Assembly (NCBI GenBank): GCA_937998865.1
Contig: CALLBR010000011.1
Location: 20,684 to 84,683, forward strand
Source of the DNA: an uncultured bacterium
Lineage (GTDB): Bacteria; Nitrospirota; Thermodesulfovibrionia; Thermodesulfovibrionales; Thermodesulfovibrionaceae
Length of the DNA stretch: 64,000 nt
Direction: 5' to 3'
The position numbers were made by a program, and so were the translations under genes. Every line of letters starts with the position of its first letter. The stretch's first letter is position 1. This document shows positions 17,145 through 26,362 of this stretch, piece after piece. The notes beneath the pieces were generated by a model. That model was not told the origin of the DNA, ran no database searches, and worked only from the letters and a program-made list of their open reading frames with translations.

Positions 17145-18449
17145 CTAATCAAATTCCTTTATAAGTTCATTAATATCATAACGAGGCAGAGTATCCAAAT
17201 AGGTTTCTGACTTAACCCTATCTTCAAGAATAAAATTATCAATTTTAGTTTTCATGAGTAAGTTAAGACTTTGAATTGTAAATTTTTTTATCTCTTCGGA
17301 AGTAAAATCTTTCAAAAATTTGTTACCTAATTCTAATTTCAGCGAGCTTGCTATACCATAAACAATTTCACCTTCAATAAATAGAAATTCAAAAATTAGG
17401 TCATTACTAAATAAATTAAAAAATCCTGTTAATTTTGAATTAACTATGAATTCTAAAAGCACCTTTCCATCAAACTTAAAAGATTTGCCTTTTAAAATTA
17501 TTCTATCTTCAGGTATTATACCAAATTTTTTAAAAGCTCCCTCTAGAGCCATTGAGAGTGAATTATTTATCTTACTGTAAAAATCTTGAAGCTTATCTTC
17601 TATTATTTTCTCTATAGCCTCTAATTTTATTTCTGATAACTCTTCCTTCAATAGATATGGCTCCTGTACATGAAGTTCTTCCAAGGGAAACTTTACTTCC
17701 TCTTCCTTACTGGCAGAAAGAATTTCTTCAGGAATACTCATGATTTCATCTTTTTTCTCTTCTAATAAGGGTTCGTGAGGAATTTCAATTTCTTCTTCCC
17801 TCTCAGGAACTGATATTTCTTCTTGTTCCTTAGAGAATTCTTCTGGTTTTATCTCAGCAATCTCCTCAATTTCTTCTAGAGGCGGAAACTCAATAGGTTC
17901 TTCCTCACTTATTTGTGGTGGAGTCTCTTCGGAGGTAAATTTAATTATTTCTTGTGCCTCTTCTGGTAAAACTATCTCTTCCTCCGGAGTTAATTTCATT
18001 TCCTCTTCTACTATTTCTGGAATTTGCTCTTCAATAAAAGATTCCCTTGTAAACTCTTCTACCTTTTCTTCTGGCTTAACTTTTCCAAGTATAGATTCAA
18101 TTTTCTCAATAAGATCTTCAGATTTAAAGGGTTTTGTAAAATAATCCATAACTCCATATTTTTCAATAAAGGCTTGTCCTACAGCTTCTCCTTTTCCTGT
18201 TATTAAAATGATAGGGATATCTTTCAATTTTTCATTCTCTTTTAGCATTAAACAAAATTGAGAGCCAGTCATCTTAGGCATTATAAAATCCACCAATATT
18301 AAATCAGGCAATTCTTTCTCTGCGATTTTTAACCCATCTTCTCCATTGTCCGCAGTAAAAACCTCATAACCTGATTCTTGTAAGGAAACTTCTGCCAGTT
18401 TTCTTACAAGAGGGCTGTCATCAACTACTAAAATTTTACCTTTTGACAT
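17145..18449 (-). CDS. response regulator with long Glu/Pro-rich linker and C-terminal domain of unknown type
   Basis: 434 aa. Residues 1-120 are a receiver (VVDDSP, LILVDFIMPKMTG, LITGKG, YFTKPFKS). Residues about 125-275 are low-complexity and acidic, full of EEIPE/PEEI repeats. The rest includes a predicted helix (AIEKIIEDKLQDFYSKINNSL) and a beta-rich part (FKFDGKVLLEFIVNSKLTGFFNLFS). The layout recalls PilG-type or gliding regulators whose output is protein contact, not DNA binding. It starts 9 nt after the HAMP sensor. Confidence 0.8.
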   Translation of the reverse strand: MSKGKILVVDDSPLVRKLAEVSLQESGYEVFTADNGEDGLKIAEKELPDLILVDFIMPKMTGSQFCLMLKENEKLKDIPIILITGKGEAVGQAFIEKYGVMDYFTKPFKSEDLIEKIESILGKVKPEEKVEEFTRESFIEEQIPEIVEEEMKLTPEEEIVLPEEAQEIIKFTSEETPPQISEEEPIEFPPLEEIEEIAEIKPEEFSKEQEEISVPEREEEIEIPHEPLLEEKKDEIMSIPEEILSASKEEEVKFPLEELHVQEPYLLKEELSEIKLEAIEKIIEDKLQDFYSKINNSLSMALEGAFKKFGIIPEDRIILKGKSFKFDGKVLLEFIVNSKLTGFFNLFSNDLIFEFLFIEGEIVYGIASSLKLELGNKFLKDFTSEEIKKFTIQSLNLLMKTKIDNFILEDRVKSETYLDTLPRYDINELIKEFD

Positions 18450-18458
18450 ATTTTGCTC

Positions 18459-19286
18459 CTATTCAAGCAATTTTTTCATGGTAATTCTCATTCTTTCAAT
18501 GGATTTAGCAAGTATGGCTATTTCACCTCTTGCATTTTTAATATTTACCTTTTCTCCAATGTTTCCCATAGAAATATTGTCCGCAACTTTGGTGAGGGCT
18601 AGGATTGGATCAATAACATATTTATGCATTCCATAACCTATGAGTAAAGATATTAAAATAAGAATTACTACATATGCTAAAATATTAACTCCAAGAATTT
18701 TTATTATTGCTAAATTGGAAAGAATTCTCTCTTTCGTAATATATATATAGCCTAAATTTTTACCTGTCTGGGTTTGAATAGGCACATAAATAACATAATA
18801 ATCACCCTCATTTATTGAGGTTTCATATAAATAATATTTATCTTTTGCTTGATTAATTTTAGTGATAGATTTTTCCGATATAAATTGTTTCGGATCCTTA
18901 CCCGTATAATAAATTGAAACCCATTGTCCGAAGGTATTCTTCGATAAATTTTCAGAAATACTGGCAGGTAATATTTCTTTATTAGTTATAAATCCTACAT
19001 CAGAATTAATTGCCTTTTTAAGTTTATTTAGAAATTTTTCTAAATCTGAAAAACGCTCAAAAAAATTGTAAATCTCGTTAGTATTAGTAAATTCTTGAGA
19101 TAAAGGTGAAATATCCCATAATACATTTGTAGTATTTATAGCAAATTGAACCTCTCTGATTTCCTGTTCCTTCATGACATTTACTTGTGAAAAATAATTA
19201 AAGATAACTAATACACTCATTCCAACTATCAAAGTTGCAAGTAGAGGTAAAGCGATGCCTGCTCTTAAGCCTAATTGTATCTTCAT
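18459..19286 (-). CDS. membrane sensor with HAMP domain but no signalling domain
   Basis: 275 aa. An N-terminal transmembrane helix (about 9-30), a periplasmic sensor region (about 31-195, with YYVIYVPIQTQTGKNLGYIYI like a Cache fold), a second helix (about 200-222) and a HAMP segment with DPILALTKVADNISMGNIGEKV. It stops after about 50 HAMP residues with no kinase or MCP domain. ATG overlaps the previous stop by 4 nt. It may signal through the chemosensory proteins encoded around it; this is inference. Confidence 0.8.
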   Translation of the reverse strand: MKIQLGLRAGIALPLLATLIVGMSVLVIFNYFSQVNVMKEQEIREVQFAINTTNVLWDISPLSQEFTNTNEIYNFFERFSDLEKFLNKLKKAINSDVGFITNKEILPASISENLSKNTFGQWVSIYYTGKDPKQFISEKSITKINQAKDKYYLYETSINEGDYYVIYVPIQTQTGKNLGYIYITKERILSNLAIIKILGVNILAYVVILILISLLIGYGMHKYVIDPILALTKVADNISMGNIGEKVNIKNARGEIAILAKSIERMRITMKKLLE

Positions 19287-19840
19287 TTATAAACCTCCTG
19301 AATGTATTGTTCTAATTCTTTTTGAAACTCCTTTTTACCCTCAGGATCTTCAATTTCCTCTACAAGCAATCCTATTAATTTAATCAAATCTTCTTTTGTA
19401 TTATGTATAGTAGCATTCCATTTTTCTTTAATGACTCTGTCAATAACCTTATTGCCTATCGGTCCTATTTGTTTTATTAGAGCCAAGGTTATTTTTTCTT
19501 TTATCTTTTTGAATTCTAATGGAGAAAAATTTGATTGTTCTAAAGAAAGATATAAATTTAATTTTTTAACTTCTTCTATGATTTCTTTAGTATTGGGAAG
19601 CCCTTTATTTTCAATATCAATTGTTACATCGGGAATAAAATTAATCATTTTTATCTCTTTTTCAAATAATTCCCTTAAGCTATCCATACCCTTTTTTATT
19701 TTATATGAAATGTGATATATTTCGCCTTCTTTAAAATAAAATTTAAATAAATTTTTTTCAAAAGCCAAAATTATGTTAAGAATACCTGTTTTCTTATCTA
19801 TGTGTAATTGTTCCAAATAATTCTCTAAGGAAGATCTCAT
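19283..19840 (-). CDS. PATAN/DUF4388-like protein of the chemosensory cluster
   Basis: 185 aa, no membrane span. The first 60 residues (KTGILNIILAFEKNLFKFYFKEGEIYHISY) resemble the PATAN/DUF4388 fold found beside receivers in gliding and pilus systems. The second half is helical with LIKQIGPIGNKVIDRVIKEKW, a segment type found in similar regulators. It overlaps thiE and the HAMP sensor gene by 4 nt each. Family call is by pattern only; the function is not known. Confidence 0.7.
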   Translation of the reverse strand: MRSSLENYLEQLHIDKKTGILNIILAFEKNLFKFYFKEGEIYHISYKIKKGMDSLRELFEKEIKMINFIPDVTIDIENKGLPNTKEIIEEVKKLNLYLSLEQSNFSPLEFKKIKEKITLALIKQIGPIGNKVIDRVIKEKWNATIHNTKEDLIKLIGLLVEEIEDPEGKKEFQKELEQYIQEVYK

Positions 19841-20454
19841 TTTTTCTTTAGTTTATCGAATACTTTGGTAAACTTTTCTATATTGCCCTCTACATCACCT
19901 GATAAAATCCCCGAAGAAAGAGCAATATGGGTACAACCACATTCTATTATCTTTTCAATATTTTCCAAATTAATGCCTCCTATAGCAAATACCGGTATTT
20001 GGATTTTTTTTTGTATCAAAGATAACATATCGCAACCTCTGGGTTCAAGAGCATCTTTTTTTGTTAAAGTTCTGAATATGGGACCAAATCCTATATAGTG
20101 AGCCCCTTTTTTTTGAGCTTTTAATGCCTCCTGTAAATTATGAGTTGAAATTCCAATTATTCCAGAAAAAATTTTTTTTGCCGCCTCCAAAGGTAAATCA
20201 TCCTGCCCTAAATGAACTCCATCAGCTTGACAGGCTATTGCAATATCTAAGTAATCATTTATTGTAAGAAGAGCATTATATTGAAAGGTTAAATCTCTTA
20301 ATTTTAAGGCAAAGTAAAAAATTTCTTTTCTCGACAATTCTTTCTCCCGAAATTGGATCCATTTTATTCCTGCTTTTAAGGCTATCTCTACTTTACTGAA
20401 AATTTCATTGGAAGAAACTATGAGGCAAATGGAGGGAAGTCTATTGGGTGTCAT
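19837..20454 (-). CDS. thiE: thiamine-phosphate synthase
   Basis: Couples HMP-PP with the thiazole phosphate. TIM-barrel motifs: IQFREKELS for pyrophosphate, LLTINDYLDIAIACQADGVHLGQDDLP, GISTHN, YIGFGPIFRTLTKK and VFAIGGI. 205 aa is typical. It overlaps accC by 14 nt and the next gene by 4 nt, so it joins the housekeeping run to the chemosensory genes. No TPP riboswitch is seen, as expected inside an operon. Confidence 0.95.
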   Translation of the reverse strand: MTPNRLPSICLIVSSNEIFSKVEIALKAGIKWIQFREKELSRKEIFYFALKLRDLTFQYNALLTINDYLDIAIACQADGVHLGQDDLPLEAAKKIFSGIIGISTHNLQEALKAQKKGAHYIGFGPIFRTLTKKDALEPRGCDMLSLIQKKIQIPVFAIGGINLENIEKIIECGCTHIALSSGILSGDVEGNIEKFTKVFDKLKKK

Positions 20455-21796
20455 TACTGTTAATTATATGAACAAAATCTGTGTAATACTTACCTTTAAT
20501 AAAATCAGGATGCTGTAAAACTTTTAATAGGAAAGGAACATTCGTTTTAATTCCTCTTATGATAAGTTCTTCCAAAGCTCTTTTCATTCTGTCAATAGCC
20601 TCTTGTCTGTTTGCTCCTTTGGCAATAATTTTAGCAATAAGAGAGTCGTAATAGGGAGAAACTTTACAATCTTGATATAGGTAACTATCAACTCTTATAC
20701 CAGGCCCTCCTGGAAAATGGAGAAAATCTATAATTCCTGGAAATGGTGTAAATTTTTCAGGATCTTCTGCATTTACTCTGCACTCAATGGCATGTCCTTT
20801 GAGTTTAATTTGAGATTGTTTAATAGACAAGGGATACCCTTTTGCAATCTTAATCTGTTCTTTTATTATATCAATATCAGAAATTTCTTCAGTTACTGGA
20901 TGTTCTACTTGTACCCTTGTGTTTATCTCTATAAAATAGGGATTTAGCTCATTGTCTAAGATAAATTCAAAAGTTCCTGCATTCTTATACTTTAAAGCCT
21001 TTGCAGCTTTAATAGCATATTCACCTATTTTCTTTCTTAACTTTTCAGTTAACACAGGTGATGGAGCTTCTTCAATTACTTTCTGATGCCTTCTTTGCAC
21101 AGTACAGTCTCTCTCTCCAAGATGTACAATATTTCCTTGTTTATCTGCAATTATTTGTATTTCTATATGTCTTATTTTAGGAAAGAATTTCTCAATATAT
21201 AATTCTCCATTTCCAAAAGCAGCCAAGGCTTCTCTTTGAGCCATAAAAAAAGTTTGTTCTATTTCTTTTTCATCATACACAATTCTCATTCCTCTTCCAC
21301 CACCACCAGCAGAAGCCTTAAAAATAACCGGCAGTCCGATCTTTTTAATTACCTTTATAACTGCTTCCTCTGAGTTTACTGGACCATCACTTCCTGGAAC
21401 TACAGGTATTCCTTTTCTTTTTAAAATTTGTCTTGCCTTTGCTTTGTCTCCTCCAATTCGAATATTCTCAGGACTAGGTCCTATAAAGGTTATTCCTGAA
21501 TTTATGCAAGCTTCAGCAAATTGTGCATTTTCAGATAAAAAACCATATCCAGGATGAATCGCTTCAGAGTCAGTTATATCAGCAGCAGATAAAATTGCAG
21601 TGATATTTAGATAACTTTGAGTTGGATTAGCTGGGCCAATACATATAGCCTCGTCAGCAAGTTTTACATGAAGAGAATCTTTATCAGCTTCTGAATAGAC
21701 TGCCACTGTTTTTATTCCCAGCTCTTTACAGGCACGAATTATTCTTACAGCAATCTCCCCTCTATTGGCAATTAAAATTTTCTTGAAAAGCTCCAT
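20441..21796 (-). CDS. accC: biotin carboxylase subunit of acetyl-CoA carboxylase
   Basis: ATP-grasp enzyme that carboxylates biotin on AccB. Seen: ILIANRGEIAVRIIRACKELGI, the HPGYGFLSEN motif, ASAGGGGRGMRIV glycine loop, ERDCTVQRRHQKVIEEAPSP, EINTRVQVEHPVTE and ECRVNAEDP. 451 aa is normal. It abuts accB. The carboxyltransferase genes accA and accD are not in the window. Confidence 0.97.
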   Translation of the reverse strand: MELFKKILIANRGEIAVRIIRACKELGIKTVAVYSEADKDSLHVKLADEAICIGPANPTQSYLNITAILSAADITDSEAIHPGYGFLSENAQFAEACINSGITFIGPSPENIRIGGDKAKARQILKRKGIPVVPGSDGPVNSEEAVIKVIKKIGLPVIFKASAGGGGRGMRIVYDEKEIEQTFFMAQREALAAFGNGELYIEKFFPKIRHIEIQIIADKQGNIVHLGERDCTVQRRHQKVIEEAPSPVLTEKLRKKIGEYAIKAAKALKYKNAGTFEFILDNELNPYFIEINTRVQVEHPVTEEISDIDIIKEQIKIAKGYPLSIKQSQIKLKGHAIECRVNAEDPEKFTPFPGIIDFLHFPGGPGIRVDSYLYQDCKVSPYYDSLIAKIIAKGANRQEAIDRMKRALEELIIRGIKTNVPFLLKVLQHPDFIKGKYYTDFVHIINSNDTQ

Positions 21797-22243
21797 TTAT
21801 GAAACCTCAATTAGAAATAAAGGTTCTCCGTATTCCACAGGTTGGCCATTTTCTACTAAAACTTTTTTTACAACACCAGAAACATCACTCTCTATTTCGT
21901 TCATTATTTTCATAGCCTCAATGATGCATAAGACCTGTCCCTTTTCTACCCTTGTACCAACCTCAACAAAGGGAGGTGAATCAGGTGAAGGGCTTCTGTA
22001 GAAAGTACCAACTAGGGGTGAAGTAATTGTATGAAGAGTCTCTTCTTCTTCTTTTAAAGGCTCAACCACGGAAGAGATTTTCTCTGTTTCTGCTTCCCTT
22101 TTTACAGTTTTCGTTATTTCAATTGGTCCATAGATGTACCCTCTTTTTATCTTTATTTTAAAACCTTCTCTTTCAATATTTAATTCTGTTACATCTGTAT
22201 CCTTCAGAAAGGATATAATATCTTTTATTTCCTCAAGTTCCAT
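21797..22243 (-). CDS. accB: biotin carboxyl carrier protein
   Basis: 148 aa. A charged N-terminal region and a linker (about 45-72) lead to the biotinyl domain, with biotinylated Lys in [10 protein letters not shown] and the usual thumb segment [23 protein letters not shown]. It lies 3 nt after efp and directly before accC, a common efp-accB-accC arrangement. Confidence 0.96.
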   Translation of the reverse strand: MELEEIKDIISFLKDTDVTELNIEREGFKIKIKRGYIYGPIEITKTVKREAETEKISSVVEPLKEEEETLHTITSPLVGTFYRSPSPDSPPFVEVGTRVEKGQVLCIIEAMKIMNEIESDVSGVVKKVLVENGQPVEYGEPLFLIEVS

Positions 22244-22246
22244 TGT

Positions 22247-22810
22247 TTACTCCTTTACTTTTTCAATGTACTCACCAGTTCTTGTGTCAATTTTCAATAG
22301 ATCACCAGTCTGGATATGAAAAGGTACCTTTACAACAAGACCTGTTTCAAGTTTCGCAGGTTTTGTACCTCCAGAAGCTGTATCTCCTCGAAAAGCAGGA
22401 TCTGTCTCTGCAACTCTTAACTCAACAAACATAGGTGGTTGAATAAGAAGTGGTTCTCCTTTGTAATAAAGAACATCCACTAACATTTCCTCTTTTATGT
22501 AATAGATAGCATCTCCTATTCTGTCTTTCTGAATTGAAATTTGGTCGTAAGTTTCCATGTCCATAAAAACATATGAGTCTCCTTGAGAGTATAAAAACTG
22601 CATTTGTTTTTCCTCAAGTTGAGGCTTTTCAAATTTCTCTCCCGCAGGAAAATTCTCTTCAAGCACTCTACCTGTTTTTAAATTTTTTATCTTTGTTCTA
22701 ACTATAGGAGCCCTTTGTTGCATTTTTACATGCTGAAAATCAATAATTTCATATGGCTCTCCTTTGTATTCAATTTTCAACCCCTTTTTGAAGTCTGTTG
22801 TTGATATCAA
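22247..22810 (-). CDS. efp: translation elongation factor P with glutamine at the tip
   Basis: 187 aa, three beta-barrel domains; relieves ribosome stalling at polyproline. N-terminal KOW-like domain with GLKIEYKGEPYEIIDFQHVK, and C-terminal TKPAKLETGLVVKVPFHIQTGDLLKIDTRTGEY. The tip loop reads VKMQQRAPIVR. By alignment with E. coli (VKPGKGQAFAR) the position of modified K34 is Q32 here, so neither lysine nor arginine modification is expected. See findings. Confidence 0.95.
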   Translation of the reverse strand: MISTTDFKKGLKIEYKGEPYEIIDFQHVKMQQRAPIVRTKIKNLKTGRVLEENFPAGEKFEKPQLEEKQMQFLYSQGDSYVFMDMETYDQISIQKDRIGDAIYYIKEEMLVDVLYYKGEPLLIQPPMFVELRVAETDPAFRGDTASGGTKPAKLETGLVVKVPFHIQTGDLLKIDTRTGEYIEKVKE

Positions 22811-22821
22811 CTGTACACCTC

Positions 22822-23889
22822 CTATAAAATTTCTAAATCTGTTGAAAGATGAGTTAGTACTTCAAAGGAATCATCCTTTATTAAGACCATATCTTCTATC
22901 CTTACTCCTCCAAACCCTTCAATATAAATTCCTGGTTCAATAGTAAATACCATCCCATTTTTAATAATTTCCTCTGCATCAGGACCTATTTTGGGTATCT
23001 CATGAATATCCATGCCAACTCCATGACCTGTGGCATGCCCAAAATATTTTTCATAATCCCATTTTTTTATCAAATTTCTTGCCTTTCCGTCAATTTCTTT
23101 TGATATAATTCCTGCTCTAATAATTTCTATGGCTCCTTGGCGAGCTTTATTTACTATGTTGTAAATCTCAACTTGCTTTTCTGAAGGCTTTCCCACTATA
23201 AAAGTTCTTGTCATATCAGAGAAATATCCATCACATTCTGCTCCCCAATCAATTATAACAAAATCTCCCTTTTGCAATTTTCGATTTGAATTTTTCCAAT
23301 GTGGCATTGAAGAATTGGGCCCAGAAGCTACAATGACAGGAAATGGTAATTGCACCGCACCCTGTTTTTTTATTTCATACTCAAGCATTAAAGTAATGTC
23401 TCTTTCACTAGATCCCTCTTTTATGTGGGGCTTTATTTTTAAGAAGGCCTCTTCTGCTCTTCTTATAGATTCTCTTATGTTTTTTATCTCTTCTTCATCT
23501 TTTATAGCCCTCATATTTTCAATAATATTATGTTGAGGTATGAGCCTGATTTCTAAATTTTTAACTAATATTGAATAATTCTCAAAAGATAAAGTAGATT
23601 CGAAACTAAGTGTTTTAATTTTTTCTTCTATTAAAATATCCTTCAAAGTCTTATACCACTTTTCTGCTACTTCCACAATTTCTATTTGTACTTCCCTTTT
23701 TGCCTGCTCTAAATAACGAAAATCAATAAGTAAAAAGCTATTTTTTTCTGTACACAATAGAACTGCAGAACTACCAGAAAATCCAGTTAAGTATCTGATA
23801 TTTTTAATATTTGTAACTAAGAAGGCTTCTGAATGATGGGAGAAAATGTCCATTAATTTTTTAATTCTTTTAGAGAAATTACCCTTCAA
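22822..23889 (-). CDS. pepQ: Xaa-Pro aminopeptidase / M24 family peptidase
   Basis: 355 aa. The N-terminal creatinase-like domain (about 1-130) is followed by the pita-bread catalytic domain. Metal ligands appear as the two Asp in DWGAECDGYFSDMTRTF, His in GHATGHGVGMDIHE, Glu in FTIEPGIY and Glu in GVRIEDM. It removes N-terminal residues before proline, or splits Xaa-Pro dipeptides. The neighbour efp deals with proline-rich synthesis, a frequent gene pair. It overlaps coaBC by 11 nt. Confidence 0.92.
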   Translation of the reverse strand: MKGNFSKRIKKLMDIFSHHSEAFLVTNIKNIRYLTGFSGSSAVLLCTEKNSFLLIDFRYLEQAKREVQIEIVEVAEKWYKTLKDILIEEKIKTLSFESTLSFENYSILVKNLEIRLIPQHNIIENMRAIKDEEEIKNIRESIRRAEEAFLKIKPHIKEGSSERDITLMLEYEIKKQGAVQLPFPVIVASGPNSSMPHWKNSNRKLQKGDFVIIDWGAECDGYFSDMTRTFIVGKPSEKQVEIYNIVNKARQGAIEIIRAGIISKEIDGKARNLIKKWDYEKYFGHATGHGVGMDIHEIPKIGPDAEEIIKNGMVFTIEPGIYIEGFGGVRIEDMVLIKDDSFEVLTHLSTDLEIL

Positions 23890-25069
23890 TCTTCAACTCC
23901 CTTATCTTTGAAAGAATAAAATTGGCAATTTCTTCTTTATGCAACAGAGGAGTTTTTTCTTCTACAAATTTACCTTCTTTTTTGTAAATCATTACAACTT
24001 GGTTATAATCAGATCCCATCTCACTTTGCTCAGCACTTATATCATTCAGCACTATCATTTTAAGATCTTTTTCTTGAAATTTTTTCTTCGCTCTGTCTAT
24101 GTTTAAACCCCATTCAGCTGAAAAACCTACTTTGAAAGTTTTTGAAGGGATTTTAGAAATTTCTTTAAGAATATCAGGACAAAGTTTCAATTGTATTGAT
24201 TTTATTGAATTTTTAGGAAGCTTTCTGTTAAAAGTTTCCACTGGCTCAAAATCCAATGGTGCTGCTGCCATGATTAAAATGCTTGCAGAATTCAAATTGT
24301 CCATTACAGCTTTTAACATATCTTCAGTGGTCTCTACCTTGATTAATTCATCTACAAAAGGATGATTAATATTTACAGGTCCACTTATAAGTTTCACATG
24401 GGCTCCTCTTCTACTCGCCATCTTGGCAAGAGCATATCCCATTTTACCAGATGATTTGTTGGTAATAAATCTGATAGGATCTAAATACTGTCTTGTTGGT
24501 CCAGCTGTTATCAAAATCCTCTCATCCTTCAAATCTTTTTCTGTCAAAGCATTAACAGTTATTTCAAAAATTTTATTCGATTCAGCAAGCCTTCCTCTGC
24601 CTTCTTCACCACAAGCCAGAGAACCTTTTTCAGGACCAACAAATATAACTCCTATACTTCTAAGATACTCAATACTTTTCTGCACTTGAGGCGATTCATA
24701 CATTCTCCAATTCATGGCAGGAGCAATAATAAAAGGTCCTCTGTAGGCAAGAGCTGCTGTTGTAAGAAGATCATCTGCAATCCCTGTTGCGTATTTATTA
24801 ATGAAATTTGCCGTGGCAGGTGCAATTAAAAAAAGATCAGCTTTCTTCGCTAATTCAATGTGCCCTAAGGGAGAGTCAAACATATCAATCAAAACTTTAT
24901 TACCACAGGCAATCTCTACGCTTAAAGGTGTTAAAAAATAGGTTGCCTTTTGAGTCATTACAGGATATATGCAAGCACCTGCTTCCCTAAAAAGCTTTAT
25001 CAACTCGAATATTTTATAAGCAGCTATGCTTCCTGTAATTCCTAATATTATTTTTTTATCTTTAAGCAA
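23879..25069 (-). CDS. coaBC: bifunctional phosphopantothenoylcysteine decarboxylase / synthetase
   Basis: Two steps of coenzyme A synthesis. CoaC half (about 1-185): GITGSIAAYK flavin site, PAMNWRMYESP and LACGEEGRGRLAE with the catalytic Cys. CoaB half: ITAGPTRQYLDPIRFITNKSSGKMGYALA for CTP and dimer contacts, and KVGFSAEWG where KxxGFAAE is usual. 396 aa is normal. Gap of 16 nt after rpoZ, matching the common gmk-rpoZ-coaBC order. Confidence 0.95.
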   Translation of the reverse strand: MLKDKKIILGITGSIAAYKIFELIKLFREAGACIYPVMTQKATYFLTPLSVEIACGNKVLIDMFDSPLGHIELAKKADLFLIAPATANFINKYATGIADDLLTTAALAYRGPFIIAPAMNWRMYESPQVQKSIEYLRSIGVIFVGPEKGSLACGEEGRGRLAESNKIFEITVNALTEKDLKDERILITAGPTRQYLDPIRFITNKSSGKMGYALAKMASRRGAHVKLISGPVNINHPFVDELIKVETTEDMLKAVMDNLNSASILIMAAAPLDFEPVETFNRKLPKNSIKSIQLKLCPDILKEISKIPSKTFKVGFSAEWGLNIDRAKKKFQEKDLKMIVLNDISAEQSEMGSDYNQVVMIYKKEGKFVEEKTPLLHKEEIANFILSKIRELKIEG

Positions 25070-25085
25070 TATTCAATCCCTGAAA

Positions 25086-25493
25086 CTATTCTTCATGCTG
25101 TTCATAATTTTCAGTAAAAAGGTCTTCTAGCATTTTTTCTGCTGATTCTTTACCGTGTAAATAAACCTTTAGATCCTTTTCAAGTTCAGAAAGATCAGGG
25201 ATTGCCTTTCTCTTTTCCTCAAGAAGCTTTTTAACATCTATTTTTTCTATTTTCCCTTTTGCTTTAAGAGCTTCTTCGCCGGTTATGTAGTCTATTTTAT
25301 CGTATAAAATCTCCAAAAGAGCTGTGGTTGTTACTTTTTTTGCTTTTTTCTCAATTTTTGGCGTAGCTCCTAAAGAAAGTTCTGAAGCCCTCTGAGCAGC
25401 AATTATTGCAAGGCGATATCTACTGTCAATCTTACTTCTGTCGATCTCTATCGGTAGAGAAACCATGTCCATTATTTTTTCCTTTTTCTCCAT
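25086..25493 (-). CDS. rpoZ: RNA polymerase omega subunit
   Basis: 135 aa, longer than the roughly 80-90 aa of many omegas. The core is SRYRLAIIAAQRASELSLGATP followed by KKVTTTALLEILYDKIDYI. An extra charged C-terminal helix (about 85-135) follows. Helps fold the beta-prime subunit. It lies 2 nt after gmk. Confidence 0.93.
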   Translation of the reverse strand: MEKKEKIMDMVSLPIEIDRSKIDSRYRLAIIAAQRASELSLGATPKIEKKAKKVTTTALLEILYDKIDYITGEEALKAKGKIEKIDVKKLLEEKRKAIPDLSELEKDLKVYLHGKESAEKMLEDLFTENYEQHEE

Positions 25494-25495
25494 GC

Positions 25496-26116
25496 TTACC
25501 TCCCTTTATTAAGAATTTTTTCTAAAATATTATCCCTTATTCTATTTATTTTTTGCCTTTCTGCTTGAATTATACATTTTATTTTTTCTGTGGCTTCATC
25601 AAGATTATCATTTATCACTAAATAATCATAATTCAAATATTGTTCTATTTCTTCGAGGGCTTTATTTATTCTTTTCTTTATAATCTCATTCTCTTCTTTT
25701 CTTTGCAGCAATCTCCTCTCTAATTCTTCCAGAGAAGGTGGCAAAAGAAAAATAAGAACACTATTTTTGTAAATTTTTTTTATATTTTTCGCTCCTTGTA
25801 TATCAATGTCAAGAAGAATGTCATTGCCACTCATGTATATCTCATTAATCATTTTCTTTAAAGTACCATAATAATTTCCGTAAACTTCTGCCCATTCTAC
25901 AAAATCATCATTTTGGATCATCTGAATAAAAGTGGTTTTATCAACAAAAAAATAATCTACTCCATTTTCCTCACCAGGGCGAGGATTTCTCGTTGTGTGG
26001 GATACGCTCATTTTTAAATCACTAAAGCTACTTATTAATCTCTCGCAAATAGTGGTTTTGCCAGTCCCTGAAGGAGCAGATATAACAAAAATAATGCCTT
26101 CTCTACGGATTTCCAT
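25496..26116 (-). CDS. gmk: guanylate kinase
   Basis: GMP to GDP. P-loop [15 protein letters not shown]; the GMP-binding [49 protein letters not shown]; and [15 protein letters not shown]. 206 aa. It overlaps remA by 14 nt. Confidence 0.97.
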   Translation of the reverse strand: MEIRREGIIFVISAPSGTGKTTICERLISSFSDLKMSVSHTTRNPRPGEENGVDYFFVDKTTFIQMIQNDDFVEWAEVYGNYYGTLKKMINEIYMSGNDILLDIDIQGAKNIKKIYKNSVLIFLLPPSLEELERRLLQRKEENEIIKKRINKALEEIEQYLNYDYLVINDNLDEATEKIKCIIQAERQKINRIRDNILEKILNKGR

Positions 26117-26360
26117 TCTCTATCCTCTTCATTTCATTAATTCTCTGCAGTATAGTCTCCACTTGTAAGGCACTCAGAATAATGTGGTCACTGTCGGTGA
26201 CTATTATTGCCCGAGTTTTTCTTCCCTCTGTAGCATCAATTAGTTTTCCTTGCTTTTTGGCTTCGTCCTTCATCCTTTTCATAGGAGAAGATCCCGGATT
26301 AACTATCGCTACTATCCTTGAAAGGGCTATTAAATTACCAAATCCTATATTCACAAGCAT
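26103..26360 (-). CDS. remA: RemA-family (DUF370) regulator
   Basis: 85 aa with [28 protein letters not shown] and [32 protein letters not shown], the complete DUF370 pattern. In Bacillus RemA is a ring-forming DNA-binding activator of matrix genes. In most phyla it lies, as here, between yicC and gmk. The function in this organism is not established. Confidence 0.93.
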   Translation of the reverse strand: MLVNIGFGNLIALSRIVAIVNPGSSPMKRMKDEAKKQGKLIDATEGRKTRAIIVTDSDHIILSALQVETILQRINEMKRIENGNP

Positions 26361-26362
26361 GG

